Translations under genes and position numbers: made by a program
Assembly (NCBI GenBank): GCA_032173965.1
Contig: CM063292.1
Location: 2,184,001-2,248,000 of the forward strand
Direction: 5' to 3'
Origin: Sitta carolinensis
Lineage: Eukaryota; Chordata; Aves; Passeriformes; Sittidae
Length of the DNA: 64,000 nt
In this document: piece by piece, positions 23,301 to 62,768 of the stretch
How the letters are laid out: each line of letters opens with the position of its first letter
Position numbering within the stretch: the stretch's first letter is position 1
The notes under the pieces: generated by a model
Database searches by the model: none
What the model saw: only the letters and a program-made list of their open reading frames with translations
Told to the model about the DNA's origin: nothing

Positions 23301-23934
23301 CTCTTGGCTTTCATTTAAAGGGATTCAGCTGTGTGGGGGCTTCTCCAGCTTGGCAGTAGCAGGAAATTATTTTTAATTCCTTTAATTATTTTGCTGTGAA
23401 AACGCCTAGGAATAACCACACGAGCCAGAATTAAGTCGGGATGTAATCCATCCATATCAGCACTGTATTAATTTTAAAAAAAGCAACATTTGTACAGGAA
23501 TAATCAGTCGATCACGTCGTAATTACAAGTACGGTTGTCAGTTTATGAGTTAAACGAGTTCTTCCACGAACAGAACTAAACAGAGAACAAGCCGCATCGA
23601 AAAGTTCACGTCGGAGAGTTAAAAACACAACAGGACAATAAAAAAGGGGGCGGGAGATGCATGCAAAGAGCGGCGGGGGCTCCGAGGGCTCGGGGGCCAA
23701 GGCGCGCACCCCGCGCAGTGCCGGGCGCTGCAGTATTGCTTCTGTCCCGCCAGAGCCGCGCTGTCGGCGACAGCCGCCACCCCGGGGACACCCGCGGGCC
23801 AGCGCTGAGCACAGCTTGGCCCCCCGGCACAGCCCCCAGAGCCTTTTGTTCGTCAGCTGCCGGCCCGCAGCTTGCTCGGCCCCACGGCTCCTAGGGAGCG
23901 CTGGGAGCCAGCTCGGATGAACACACAGGGATTG
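23301..23934. other. Convergent intergenic spacer
   Basis: About 630 bp lie between the predicted ends of ZCCHC14 and MAP1LC3B. The right half (about 23650-23900) is GC-rich with clustered CpG but shows no conserved frame. I see no gene in it. Confidence 0.6.
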
Positions 23935-24631
23935 GGGAGTCGCGACAGACTGGGTTTATTTCAGTGTTACCTGGTCGGGTGTGCATTTTACAGTTAGACA
24001 CTTCCTAAATCTACGATAAAGCTGTGGTGTTTGGTATGAGGATTCCAGAAAGCGGCGCCGCCCCTGAGCGGGCGGTGCCCAAAAAAAAACCGGAGACACA
24101 AAGAGTTGTCCTTCCCCAGCTCACCCCAAGCACTTGCCTTAACTCCCTGCAGCGCTGACACGAGTCTGATGTGGAGCTGCGGAAGAAAAAGCTCCCCTTT
24201 GGAACATTAAAATGTATTTGCTCTCGTGAGAAACCTTCCCATTTAAAACCAAAAAAATTCAGGACTCGTAGGGAGATTTTTCCAGCAAACTCACAGGAAA
24301 CACTTTAGCTCCTCCCTGGCGCTTGCTTGTTAAAAGTAAATCGAGTGTCCCTTTCTCTGCAAGTATCACATGCACAAACTGGGCTCCTTTCGTCAGGTCC
24401 AGACCTGCAAACGTGCCTGTGTGGAATATTATTAGGGCAGGTTTCAAAGCTGGAGGTGCTCGTCTGTTTAATAGTCACAAACAAGGCAAGGTGAGATGAG
24501 ACACCTGCTAAAGCAAGACTATGCTAAGGACTGAGAGCGTAGGTGACGTCCGGTTCTTTCCCTGGGGGTGTGTGGGGGAGACAGGGGGTGATGGCCAAGG
24601 CTCAGCCCAACTCCTAGGCTGGGGCTGTGTC
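23935..24631 (-). other. MAP1LC3B: MAP1LC3B 3'UTR
   Basis: About 700 nt run from the LC3B stop to the first good minus-strand AATAAA. A longer form is possible, but no other canonical hexamer is clear before the ZCCHC14 end. Confidence 0.6.
23955..23960 (-). terminator. MAP1LC3B: MAP1LC3B poly(A) signal
   Basis: TTTATT on the plus strand reads AATAAA in the gene's sense. Confidence 0.6.
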
Positions 24632-31640
<7,009 letters not shown>

Positions 31641-31787
31641 GGCGGCGTTGCTCGGCCCGGGCCCGGCGGCGGCTGTGCGCGGCGGCGGCAGCAGCAGCGG
31701 ACACCTCCGAGTGCCGGCGCCCGCCCCCCGCGCCGCCACGGCCGCTCGGCCGTCAGCTGACCCGCGCGTCACGGCGGCCCCGCCTCG

Positions 31788-32040
31788 GCCCGCCGGCATC
31801 TTGAGTGTGGCGGCGGGGCCCGGGCCGCGCTCGGGGCCGCACGGCCATGGCACACGGCGGCCGAGCCTCGGCCCGCCGGCATCTTGAGTGTGGCGGCGGG
31901 GCCCGGGCCGCGCTCGGGGCCGCACGGCCATGGCACACGGCGGCCGAGCCTCGGCCCGCCGGCATCTTGAGTGTGGCGGCGGGGCCCGGCCGCGCGGCCG
32001 CACGGCCATGGCCACGGCGGCCGCTCGGCCCGCCGATCTA
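31788..32040. repeat. 83-bp GC-rich tandem repeat in MAP1LC3B promoter
   Basis: Units beginning CATCTTGAGTGTGGCGGCGG start at 31797, 31880 and 31963. The first two look identical over all 83 bp, and the third is shortened after GGGGCCCGGCCGCG. Each complete unit carries GCACGGCCATGGC. Confidence 0.95.
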
Positions 32041-32279
32041 GTGGCGCGGGGCCCGGCCGCACGGCCGGCCTCCGCGTCCGCCGCCGTTCCCGCTCTGCGG
32101 CACACGGCCGGGCCCGCCTCGGGCCACGGTGGTTCTTCGTTAGTGACACGGCCATGGCTGCCGCAGTGCCGGGCGCCCCGGCCGCTGCTCGTCCAGCCGT
32201 GTCCCATGGACACGGACCATGGCCCCAGTGCCGGGCTGGCCTCGTGACAGCCATGGCCATGTGCGCGCGTGTCCCTCAG

Positions 32280-32930
32280 CCATTCCCTCAGTGACAGCCA
32301 TGGCTCCGCTGCCGGGCTGCCCCTCAGTGACAGCGTCCCAGTAGCCTTCCCCTCAGTGACACGCCATGGCTGCCCCAGTTCCAGGCCGTGTTCTCCTCAG
32401 TGACACAGCCATGGCTGCCCCAGTTCCAGGCCGTGTTCTCCTCAGTGACACAGCCATGGCCACCTGGTGCCAGGCTGTGTTCTCAGTGACACACAGCCAT
32501 GGCCACCATTGTGCCAGGCTGTGTTCTCAGTGACACACAGCCATGGCCCCTTGGTGCCAGGCTGTGTTCTCAGTGACACACAGCCATGGCCACCTTGGTG
32601 CCAGGCTGTGTTCTCAGTGACACACAGCCATGGCCACCTTGGTGCCAGGCTGTGTTCTAGTGACACACAGCCATGGCCACCTTGGTGCCAGGCCGTGTTC
32701 TCCTCAGTGACACAGCCATCATGCTGTGCAATGTCACAGTGCCCTGTCAGTGTTCCCGCTCTGTGGCACACAGCCATGGCCTCCTCAGTGCCAGGCAGTG
32801 TCCTTACTCAGTGACACACAGCCATGACTGCCTAAGTGCCAGGCCATGTTCTCAGTGACACATAGCCATGGCCTCCCTGGTGCCAGGCAGTGTTCTTACT
32901 CTGACAGCCATGGCCTCCTCGGTGCCCTGC
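32280..32930. repeat. 44-45-bp minisatellite upstream of MAP1LC3B
   Basis: A dozen or so imperfect units have the core CAGTGACACACAGCCATGGC plus TGCCAGGCTGTGTTCTC. Units are most regular (44 bp) at about 32460-32700 and drift at both ends. The CCATGGC core also occurs in the adjoining 83-bp units. Open frames on both strands here are repeat shadows. Confidence 0.93.
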
Positions 32931-33044
32931 CATGTTCCCCTACAGCAACAAAAAAAGAACAATCTCCCCAGGAATGTGGCGGATTCCCCAATGCTGGGCG
33001 CTTTTAAGATTCAGCCGTCTTGTCTAGATGGTGCTTTTGCCAAG

Positions 33045-33112
33045 AAACATTGGGCCAGATGATCCTTGAGGTCCTCTCCAACCCAGTATCCCATTATTCC
33101 GTGATCCCATGA
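33045..33112 (+). mobile_element. CR1 LINE 3' terminus
   Basis: It shows 'TGGGCCAGATGATCCTTGAG', 'GTCCTCTCCAACCCAGTATC', and an ATTCCGTGATCCCATGA tail. Confidence 0.75.
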
Positions 33113-34579
33113 ACTCACAGCTGTGGCCACCTCGGAGTGGCCCACAACATCCCCTTCAACATGGGTACTTATGCACTTATCTCTGTGCAAAAGTGCAAGT
33201 TCAATGGTCTGTCACCAGTTTGCCTTCACATTGACATGGAGATGTGGTAGAGTGTTCGTTTGAAGAACAAAAATTTAGGAGCAGGTGCTCTGAATTTCTC
33301 GGAAGCCACCCCCCGGTCTCGTGTGGTTTGTGAGGAATTGATTAAATCACAACTTTGGTCACAGACACCACGTTGTGAGTAAAACTGCCCAACTGTTTCC
33401 TGCTTAGCAGCTTTCTGACACAAGCTGTTGGCTGGAGCTTTTCAGCTGCATCTCTCTCTCTCTCTTTCTCTCACATACGTTCCCAGCACTGTGTTTTGAA
33501 ATTTAAGGATGATTTTGCAACAATAGGGCAACACAATCTCGCTGTGCAATCCAAGGGACAGGGAGCTGTGGCCAGGAATGTCCTTTAGGAGTACTAAGAA
33601 ACTGTCCTTAGGAGGGAGAAGGACAGTTTTCTAACCATCTGAGAGATTATCAGTGTTTTTAAATTTTTTGGGTGGAACAATGCATTGAATTTGGAGTGAA
33701 TCTGCACTCCCACAAAGGAATGAGAGTTCATTACCTAATTCTGTGATTCAGGGTCACAAGTTCCAGTGGCCTGTCATTATGAGGCCATTAAAGGTGTGAC
33801 TAACAAGGAAATGCAGCCCTAAGGTGTGTGATTGCTCTGTCCATCACATCACTGTTGAGGGATAGCAGGTGAGACATGGATGACCAGCAGAACGCTGATA
33901 CCTCCGCAACTTAATCCAGCAATCCCAAATTTCTGTGTCAACAGGACTCTTCTTTTATTTAAATGTCTGCCTTTAAAAAAAACATTTTCCAGGCCGAGGA
34001 AATTCCACCATGCTCTGAGGACTGAAGGCAGGAGGATGAGCCCTGGTGAAACCACATAATGTTATTTTTGGGGTGTCCAGGTGCGTCCTGGTGTCGGGGC
34101 TGACAATTCTGGGCTCCGTGTGCCGTGCGGTTTGCATCCACAAGCCGACTGTTAGCAGGGCTGCAGCTCCGGCTGAAAGCATCCATATGGTGCTTGGGGA
34201 GAGCCACAATCAGAGTATCTGCTGACAGGCTGGGCTATCACATGTTCCTCTCATAAATAATCTGCAGAGACTGTGAGAAGGAAACTTAGATCCACACCGA
34301 GACTCGCCTGACCTTCCCTCCTCAGCTCAGCCTCCGCCCGTGTCTGCGTGTCGACAGCACAGACAGTTGGCAAGTCTGGATTTGAGGAAGGTGTTAGGAG
34401 CAGTTGGAATGACAGCATGGACACAGCCTTTGGGATCAGCTCTGCCTCAGCACAGCTCCCCATCCTGGGCGAGAAAACGCTGCTTTGGAAAACGCTTTGG
34501 CTTCAGGCTCGGCGACGGCGCTGGAACAGAGCCCTTCAAAAATGGAGCTGCAGAGCGTTTTTATCCTGGCCTCAGAACA

Positions 34580-34920
34580 CTTTACAGAGCATTTAGGCTG
34601 AGGGAGAGGAGGCTGAGCCCAAAGGGGACATTACATCGTCTTCAAATATGCAAAAGGTTTCTGCAGAGCAGGAGGGAATTAGCTTCTCCCTGCATGCTGT
34701 GGGACCAGGATGAGAAATAATGAGCTTACAGCTTGGAATAGGCCATTGAAATTAGGCACTGGGCTAAGGGTAAGAACTGTTGAGCATCAGAAGAAATTCC
34801 CTAGGTAAGAAACTGAAATAATCACCTTTGGATGTTTTTATTTAATGAGAAATTAGTAAAACATCTGCTCTGAAGAGTTCAGGGAGAATTGTTCTGATCT
34901 CAGGGAGAAGGCTGGGGCAA
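34580..34920 (+). mobile_element. Ancient CR1/L3-like LINE fragment
   Basis: The order resembles an old CR1/L3 3' region: 'TTTAGGCTGAGGGAGAGGAG', 'CGTCTTCAAATATGCAAAAG', 'AGAGCAGGAGGGAATTAGCT', and a stretch echoing 'agaac...attagaa...aaattcc'. It is diverged, and the assignment is by resemblance only. Confidence 0.45.
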
Positions 34921-36516
34921 ATAATCCCTTACAATCCCTGTCAGCCCTAGTTTTGCATGAGGCAAAGGAGAAGTGATTTCCCAAATTCACAAAGCTGGTT
35001 AGAGCACAGGCTGGGTTTGGATAACAGCTCAGATCCTCCTGTCTGCACCTAATATACCAGACTAAATACTAAGTTTAAAAAAAAGCAACACAGGTTTTCC
35101 GAACTGTTCTATCTTCCACAAAGTTGGGTTGGTGTTTTTCTTTTTGTTAAAAATCTAGTATGAACAGTGACTCCAAACTGTGACTGATATTCACAGCACT
35201 TCCCTTGGGAAAAAACTCCCACTTTTCCTATTTTTTTCCCACATGAACTGCCTCACAATGAAACAAGTGTATTTCACATTCAGAATAATAAATCATCCCC
35301 TCATTTTTCTGGTAAAATGGGACTGAAAAGGCTTTTTTTTTTTTTTTTTTTTTTTTCTAAGGAACAGACAAAGCTGCTCCTCTGCTGTGCTGCACCCTTC
35401 CTGGAAGACAGCACTCTGTGTGTGGGGCTGGGAGCTCAGCAGCTGTCAGCAGTATTAAATTCACCAGGAACACAGAGAGAAAAGCCCCATAAAATAAAAG
35501 GAAAGACATTCTGCTGATAATAACTTGCATTTCAACCTGATTTAAAATACCTCCCCTCAGTTCTTTGCTCACAAATTGTTCTTATCGATCCAGCTCAGCT
35601 CAAGATTAATGTAGGTTTGTTTTTTTTATGTGTGCAGCCATTACCCAGCTGCTATTGGAGATTTTCAGGCAGAATCCAACTGTAGAGAATTGTTTGCAGT
35701 GGCTTAAAATAACTCTTCTGGGAAGTTTTCATCTTAAATTTGCCTCAAGATGGTGGCTGCCCTTAAGAACAAATTCCCACTCTTCAAATTTCACCTTCTG
35801 AATTAGGAGAACTTTAGGAAGAAGTTGTGAGAATGGCAAAATATCTGTTTTGGGGGTAAAAAAGTGTAATTTGAGAGTAATGAAGCTAGAGAGAAAGCTC
35901 ACATTTTGCCTGGGTGGGGTTTTCTCTGAGGTCTAACAACAGCTGAGCCCGTCCCTTAGCAGGAATACCACACTGTCTTTTGGAATATCACATGTTCTAG
36001 ACTATTAGACACGCTTTGTTTGGATGGTAAATCCAAGCTAACACACAGATGGGTGCAACATCATCACAAAAACATCATTTTCATAAAATGTTTGGCTAAA
36101 AACTCCCCCTGCCCGAAGGATTACCCAAGACATCATTGCTGGACACCACAACTGACGTCAGTTCCTGCTGTTCCTGCTGCTCCAGCAAACAGCTCTTGGC
36201 TCCAGGACCGAGTTTTAAATGGGAAATATTGCTTGATGGGACACGGTAAACCAGTTGGTGTAAGCAACAGCGAGTTGTGTTTGCGTTCTGCTTTTCCCTC
36301 AGAAAATCCATAACATCTTGGCAAGCAGCAGCAACAGCACGGGAGGCAGAGCAGGGAACTCGTGGAACAGCACAGCGTGTAACGAGGTCTTCCCCTGATT
36401 TTTGATGCTCCTAGGATTGAAGCAATCCCCCTCGTGTTCAAATATTAACCGAGTACTGGGTCAGGAAACGCTCTCCTTGATGACGTTGTGAGGTTCCAGG
36501 AGCTGCCTGGGATTGC

Positions 36517-36722
36517 ACAACCAGGGATCAGTGCCAGGGATAACACCTGAGCCCTACACAACCAGGGATCAGTGCCCAGGGATAACACCTGAACTCTACC
36601 ACAACCAGGGATCAGTGCCCAGGGATAACACCTGAACCCTACACAACCAGGGATCAGTGCCCAGGGATAACACCTGAACCCTACACAACCAGGGATCAGC
36701 ACCCCCAACACCTGAGCCCTCC
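36517..36722. repeat. 42-43-bp tandem repeat, about 5 copies
   Basis: The unit ACAACCAGGGATCAGTGCCC followed by AGGGATAACACCTGAACCCT repeats with small indels. The last copy is truncated at AGCACCCCCAACACC. Confidence 0.95.
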
Positions 36723-36929
36723 AGAGCAGGAGGGTCCTTCTGCCAGCCGAGCTGCTCCAGGTGTTGAACAGAACTAAATTGTTCAGGCTGGACTAGGACC
36801 GAAGGTGGAGGGACAAGATCTGCTTGTGGTAGAAGTGCTGTGACATCTTGGGTGACTCCAGGCCTCCAGATTGAGTGATTCCTCATGGCAAGGACAGCAC
36901 TTTGAAGAAAGATCATGCTCTCTGCCATA

Positions 36930-37215
36930 AATCATAAAATCGTGGAGTGTTTGGGGTTGGAAGGTTGGAAGTGATCTTAAAGTTTTGGGTTGGAAGGGAC
37001 CTTAAAGCCCATCCAGTGCCACCCCCTGCCCTGGGCAGGGACACCTTCCACCATCCCAGGTGGCTCCAAGCCCTGTCCAGGGGGCACTTCCAGGCTTGAG
37101 GCAGCCACAGCTTCTCTGGGAACCTGTTCCAGGGCCTCACCGCCCTCCCAGGGAAGAAAGAATTCCTTCCTGCTATCCATCTATCCCTGCCCCCTGGCAG
37201 TAGGAGCCAATTAAA
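36930..37215 (-). mobile_element. CR1 LINE 3' fragment (reverse)
   Basis: The plus strand shows the reverse complement of the CR1 end: ATCATAAAATCGTGGAGTGT, GGGTTGGAAGGGACCTTAAA, CTGGGCAGGGACACCTTCCA, CAGCCACAGCTTCTCTGGGA. Confidence 0.88.
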
Positions 37216-39434
37216 GAGAGGGCACCGAGCTCTGCTCTAAAGCAGAAGGTTGTCACCACTTCCTGAGCCATCAGCAGCTTTTCTGCAGTGCTCTGGATTT
37301 CCCCTGAAGAGCCCAGCCTATCCAGTGGTGTTTATCCTGCAAAATCTGATGAGATCAACGTCCACAGAGAGAGCAAGGAAGTGAGAAATCATCATCTCAG
37401 GACCAGAAGAGCTGTTTTCCAGCTTAAAATATTCACATTACAAAAACCAAAGCAAAACTCTTCAGTCTTTCTATTGGGATAGTCTCTCTTTAATGTGTCC
37501 TCCCTCCAAGGATGGGAGCAGGCTTTTAGGAGGCAGGAGGAATTTTTTGTTTGTTATTACAAAGCAGAAATCTCAGGGCAGGACCATGCCAAAAAAACTT
37601 GCTGCGAATACTCTCTGTGGCAAACAGGTCTTGCAGGGAGGGATTGTTCATCTGTCTCAGCCTGCCTTGCCATACTTTTCTGTCCCTCTTGCCAAATGGA
37701 AAATAAATCATTGTCTCCTCACTGTTCTGGTCATAATTGGCTGGCTATGCCATCAGCTGGCTCATCCCTGCTCGGAGCCTAGGAAGGCGTAAACACTTCC
37801 AGGATTACAGAAAATGAGGACACTAACTTTGGGAGCCTTCCAAAGCCCTTTAGTGAGCGTGAAGACTAATTGACTACAGTGAGAGCTGCATCAGCTCCTT
37901 AATTGCTGAGGGGAGATGAAACAATAACGTTTCCCCTTTCACTACATCCTTTTTCAAGAGCCCTGTGGTAAGGGCTGCCTGAGACAGCAGCACTGGAAAG
38001 CTCCAGGCCATTATTCTGGGAATGTTTTCCAAGGAAGATGCTCAGACAGTGCCACAGAGGATGGGAGGTGATGATAACGCACTTTTCCTGTTTTCCCTAC
38101 TGTCACAAATAAAGTTGGGTGATTCAGATAATGGATTTGGTAAGATAGTGCAGAAAGCAGCAATTTTAGACTTTGATGACTGAAGTGGAATGTGATATTC
38201 AGTTATAACCACCCTGTTGTGCACCAGCTCTCCACTTTCTGGGCCTCAAGGACCTTGGATATGCCCAGGCTCCAAAACTATTGTGTGCTGCTCCACAAGA
38301 ACAGCACTGGAAATTGGAGACAGCAATTGTTTCTCCTTTCTGACATGATGAAGGGCTGGGATTCCCTCACTCTGCTCTGTTAGAAGGAGAAACGTGGTCA
38401 CTTGGAGCACTGGGAGCTTTGCCCCAGGCTTTGCTGCTCTGGGTGACATCAGTGTGGGATGGAGGTGGGCTCTGCCAGACTTTTCCCTTTGCTCTCCTTC
38501 ATCTCGAGGAAATCAGCACAGGGCAATGGAGCTCTGTGGGAACTGGCATGGATTTGTGATGGGCTGTCCATCAGAGCCCTTTCCAGTCCTGCTGGGTTGG
38601 GCTGGAAAGGGGGTCAGTGGGCCAAGGGAAGGGCTGGTGTGTGAGAAGCGTGCCTCAGCACCCAGGGAGCCAGGACTGTGGGGTCAGGTTATAGGGGTCA
38701 GGTGGGTGAGGGAAAGGAGAGAAGGTTATTAGGCAGCAGGAGCATTTGGTGGAAAAGGAAAAAGAATAAAGTTCAGATAAAAATAGAAAGGCAAAAGAGG
38801 GGAAAGCATGTGTGTGCTGTGACTGCCGTGGTTCTGCTCCAGGCAATGTCACTGAGGACATCTTTTGTTCCATTCACATGAAAATCCTTGCCATCAGTAC
38901 TTTTCCCTGTCCCCTCCATGAATCCATCAGTTCCTAAACAGACATGACAAGGCCTTGGAAATCCATGTCAGAACCTTTAAGTACCAGTTGAGCATAATGG
39001 AACGTGGGAAAAGCCACGGGATTCCCCACAGGTGGAAAATAGCTCCGAAAGTACTTCCAAAGATTTGATGTTTGGTTTACATGACTCACTGCCCATGTGC
39101 CTTGGTTTAGATGCTTGGAGCAGCTTTTTGTAATTTAGTCAGAACTGTGGGCACTGAATTTGTCCATCACTGAGGCCCCAAAGGATTAGCACAGCACAAA
39201 CACCAACACCTCATCCTGCATGTGGGCAGTCGGAGGGCAGAACACAGCGCTTCAGCCTGGGAGAAGGCGAGCATTTACTCATCCCAGGGCTGGAGCAATG
39301 CTGTTTGTACCATGAGCCAGGCAGCCTGGACTTATCATCCCACATCCCATCCCAGATCCTTGGGAATCAGGGTTTCCTGGCCCCCACAACTACAGCTGCC
39401 ATTGGACCTTTGGGGAAATCCTTGGGTAACTCAA

Positions 39435-40015
39435 GCATCCTGTCTGGTCTGGTGAGACTCAAAAGGACTGTGAGCAGTAGGGCAAGGGGGGTGGTTTCTT
39501 CCCTCTTTTCTGCTCTCATGAAATGCCACTGGAGCCTTCAAAGTAAGAAGGACGTGGAGCTGCTGGAGAGAGTCCAGAGGAGCCAGGGAAATGCTTCAAA
39601 AGCTGGAAAAACTCTGCTCTGGAGCCAGGCTGGGAGAGCTGGGGTGCTCAGCTGGAGAAGGCTCCAGGGAGAGCTCAGAGCCCTTCCAGGGCCTAAAGGG
39701 GCTCCAGGAGAGCTGGAGAGGGACTGGGGACAAGGGATGGAGGGACAGCACACAGGGAATGGCTCCCACTGGCAGAGGGCAGGGCTGGATGGGATATTGG
39801 GAGGGAATTGTGCCCTGAGAGGGTGGGCAGGCCCTGGCACAGGTACTCAGAGCAGCTGTGGCCGCCCTTGGATCCCTGGAAATGCCCAAGGCCGGGCTGG
39901 ATGGGGCTGGGGAGCAACCTGGGATGGTGGAAAGTGTCCCTGCCATGGCAGGGGGTGGAATAGGATGATTTTAAGATGCCTTCCAACCCAAACCATTGTG
40001 GGATTCTACAGTGTC
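39435..40015 (+). mobile_element. CR1 LINE 3' fragment, the longest simple copy here
   Basis: About 580 bp: GTCCAGAGGAGCCAGGGAAA, GTGCTCAGCTGGAGAAGGCT, GGCTGGATGGGATATTGGGA, GCCGCCCTTGGATCCCTGGA, CCAACCCAAACCATTGTGGG. It is 5'-truncated, with no reverse-transcriptase frame. Confidence 0.88.
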
Positions 40016-40804
40016 CAAAGGTCTGTTCCTCCTTCATCCTCTCCAGCTCCTGGCTGTGCAGAGCAGCCTCCCTGCAGCGATTCTCGTGGGCGATGCTCTC
40101 AGACTTTCTGCATCAATTAAATCTCTGTTTCCCTGTCTTCTGCCAGTTTGGGGATTTGTTGCTCGATTGTCATGGCGACTGCAGCCCTGGGACCCTCGCT
40201 GAGGGCGAGGCCCCTCCATTAGGATTCAGGGCAGCACTTCAGCCAGCAGCACTGGGGACCCTCTTGTGCTGAGAGCAGAGAGCTCATTCCACTGCAGAAA
40301 TCCCAGCTGAACAGCCTCTCTTCACAGCAAACGAGGCCGGCTCTTATTTTTGTTAATTATCTGGAAGCAACTTGATTTCCTTGCTAGCCTGTTGTCAGCA
40401 CAGCCCTCACGGTCTATTCCCGGCCAGCAGGATGAGGATGCTTAGGAACCCCAAAGGACTCTGCAGCTGTTTTGCAGAACAACATAGAACAAAAGGGAGC
40501 CATTTCTAAAATAATTAAAAAAAGCAACAACCCAAAAAAAGACAAAACCCAAGATATCTCTTGCAGAACACCCTGGGAAAGAGGAGCCGTTTGCACAAAA
40601 GGTGAGGTCTGGCTGGCAGAAAAGCAGGGAGAAGAACGAGTGGGGGAAAAACACAACGAAACAATCAAAATAGGTGCAGAAAAGGAGATTTTTGTAAGGA
40701 GAGAGGTTTCTCAGGCAGCATCCCGGGCATGGCGGTGAGGATGAGCCCCGAGGAGGCGGAGGCGCAGGGACAAGAGCCCTGCGCGGAGCGGTGACTTTCG
40801 AGGA

Positions 40805-40877
40805 GCCTCGTTAGCGCAGTAGGTAGCGCGTCAGTCTCATAATCTGAAGGTCGTGAGTTCGATCCTCACACGGGGCA
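40805..40877 (+). tRNA. tRNA-Met (CAT), elongator type
   Basis: 73 nt, intronless. The acceptor stem GCCTCGT pairs with ACGGGGC (one T-G pair) and the discriminator is A. The A box TAGCGCAGTAGG is at 40812-40823, anticodon CAT at 40838-40840, and B-box/T-loop GTTCGATCC at 40857-40865. No CCA is encoded, as in eukaryotes. A TTTT Pol III terminator follows at 40893. The A1:U72 pair and features of initiator tRNA are absent, so it is the elongator. It lies 430 bp upstream of the FBXO31 start codon. Confidence 0.97.
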
Positions 40878-40892
40878 GAGATGGTTTCCTCC

Positions 40893-40919
40893 TTTTCTTT
40901 TTTTTTTTTTTTTTTTTTT
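40893..40919 (+). terminator. RNA polymerase III terminator
   Basis: TTTTC followed by a long T-run, starting 15 nt after the tRNA 3' end. Confidence 0.85.
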
Positions 40920-41170
40920 CATCCCTTCTCCCGCAGCCGGACTTTCCCAAGGGAAGGGTCTGCCTGTTGTTTTTCCTGGAATTGGAGCAGGAAGCGGGAC
41001 GGGACGCGGCGAACGCGCCCCCAGCCCCGCAGCGTTACCGGGCCCCGGCGGCGCCATGCGCGCGGTCCGCCCGCCCGCTGGGGGGCGCGCCCGCTGCTCT
41101 GTGTGGGTCAGCGAACCCCGTTCGCGCAGCGGCCGCTACCGGCGGGGCGTGGCGCGGCCGGAGCAGGCGG

Positions 41171-41275
41171 CGCTGATTGGAGAAGCCGCGCGGTGGGCAG
41201 GGCCCAGCGGCGGGGCGGGCGGCGCTGATTGGCGGGGCCGGGCGGTGGGCGGGGCCGGCGGCGGGCAGGGTGGCG
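41171..41275 (+). promoter_or_regulatory. FBXO31: FBXO31 core promoter: duplicated CCAAT/GC-box module
   Basis: Two modules 52 bp apart each start GCGCTGATTGG (inverted CCAAT boxes at 41176-41180 and 41228-41232). GGGCGG-type GC boxes follow within 20-50 bp. They sit 80-135 bp before the ATG, where NF-Y and Sp-family sites of TATA-less promoters usually lie. Confidence 0.7.
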
Positions 41276-41308
41276 CGCCCCGGCGGCGCGGTCAGAGCGG
41301 CGGGGGCC

Positions 41309-62768
<21,460 letters not shown>

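Larger units (their letters stand above)
32950..40800. other. MAP1LC3B-FBXO31 intergenic region
   Basis: About 7.9 kb with no recognisable gene. It holds CR1 fragments (33045-33112, 36930-37215, 39435-40015), an older CR1/L3-like segment (about 34580-34920), a CT run (33452-33474), a T-run (35333-35356) and a 42-bp tandem array (36517-36722). Distal regulatory elements may be present but cannot be told from one sequence. Confidence 0.75.

Noticed and set aside
31752..31761. GTCAGCTGAC palindrome as a CLEAR (TFEB) site in the LC3B promoter
   Set aside because: A CLEAR element needs CACGTG in the centre. This has CAGCTG, a different E-box class.
34060..34210. Minus-strand frames starting MALPKHHMD and MWLSPSTIW as a gene
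   Set aside because: Short, unspliced, with no recognisable motif and no promoter context. I could not support either.
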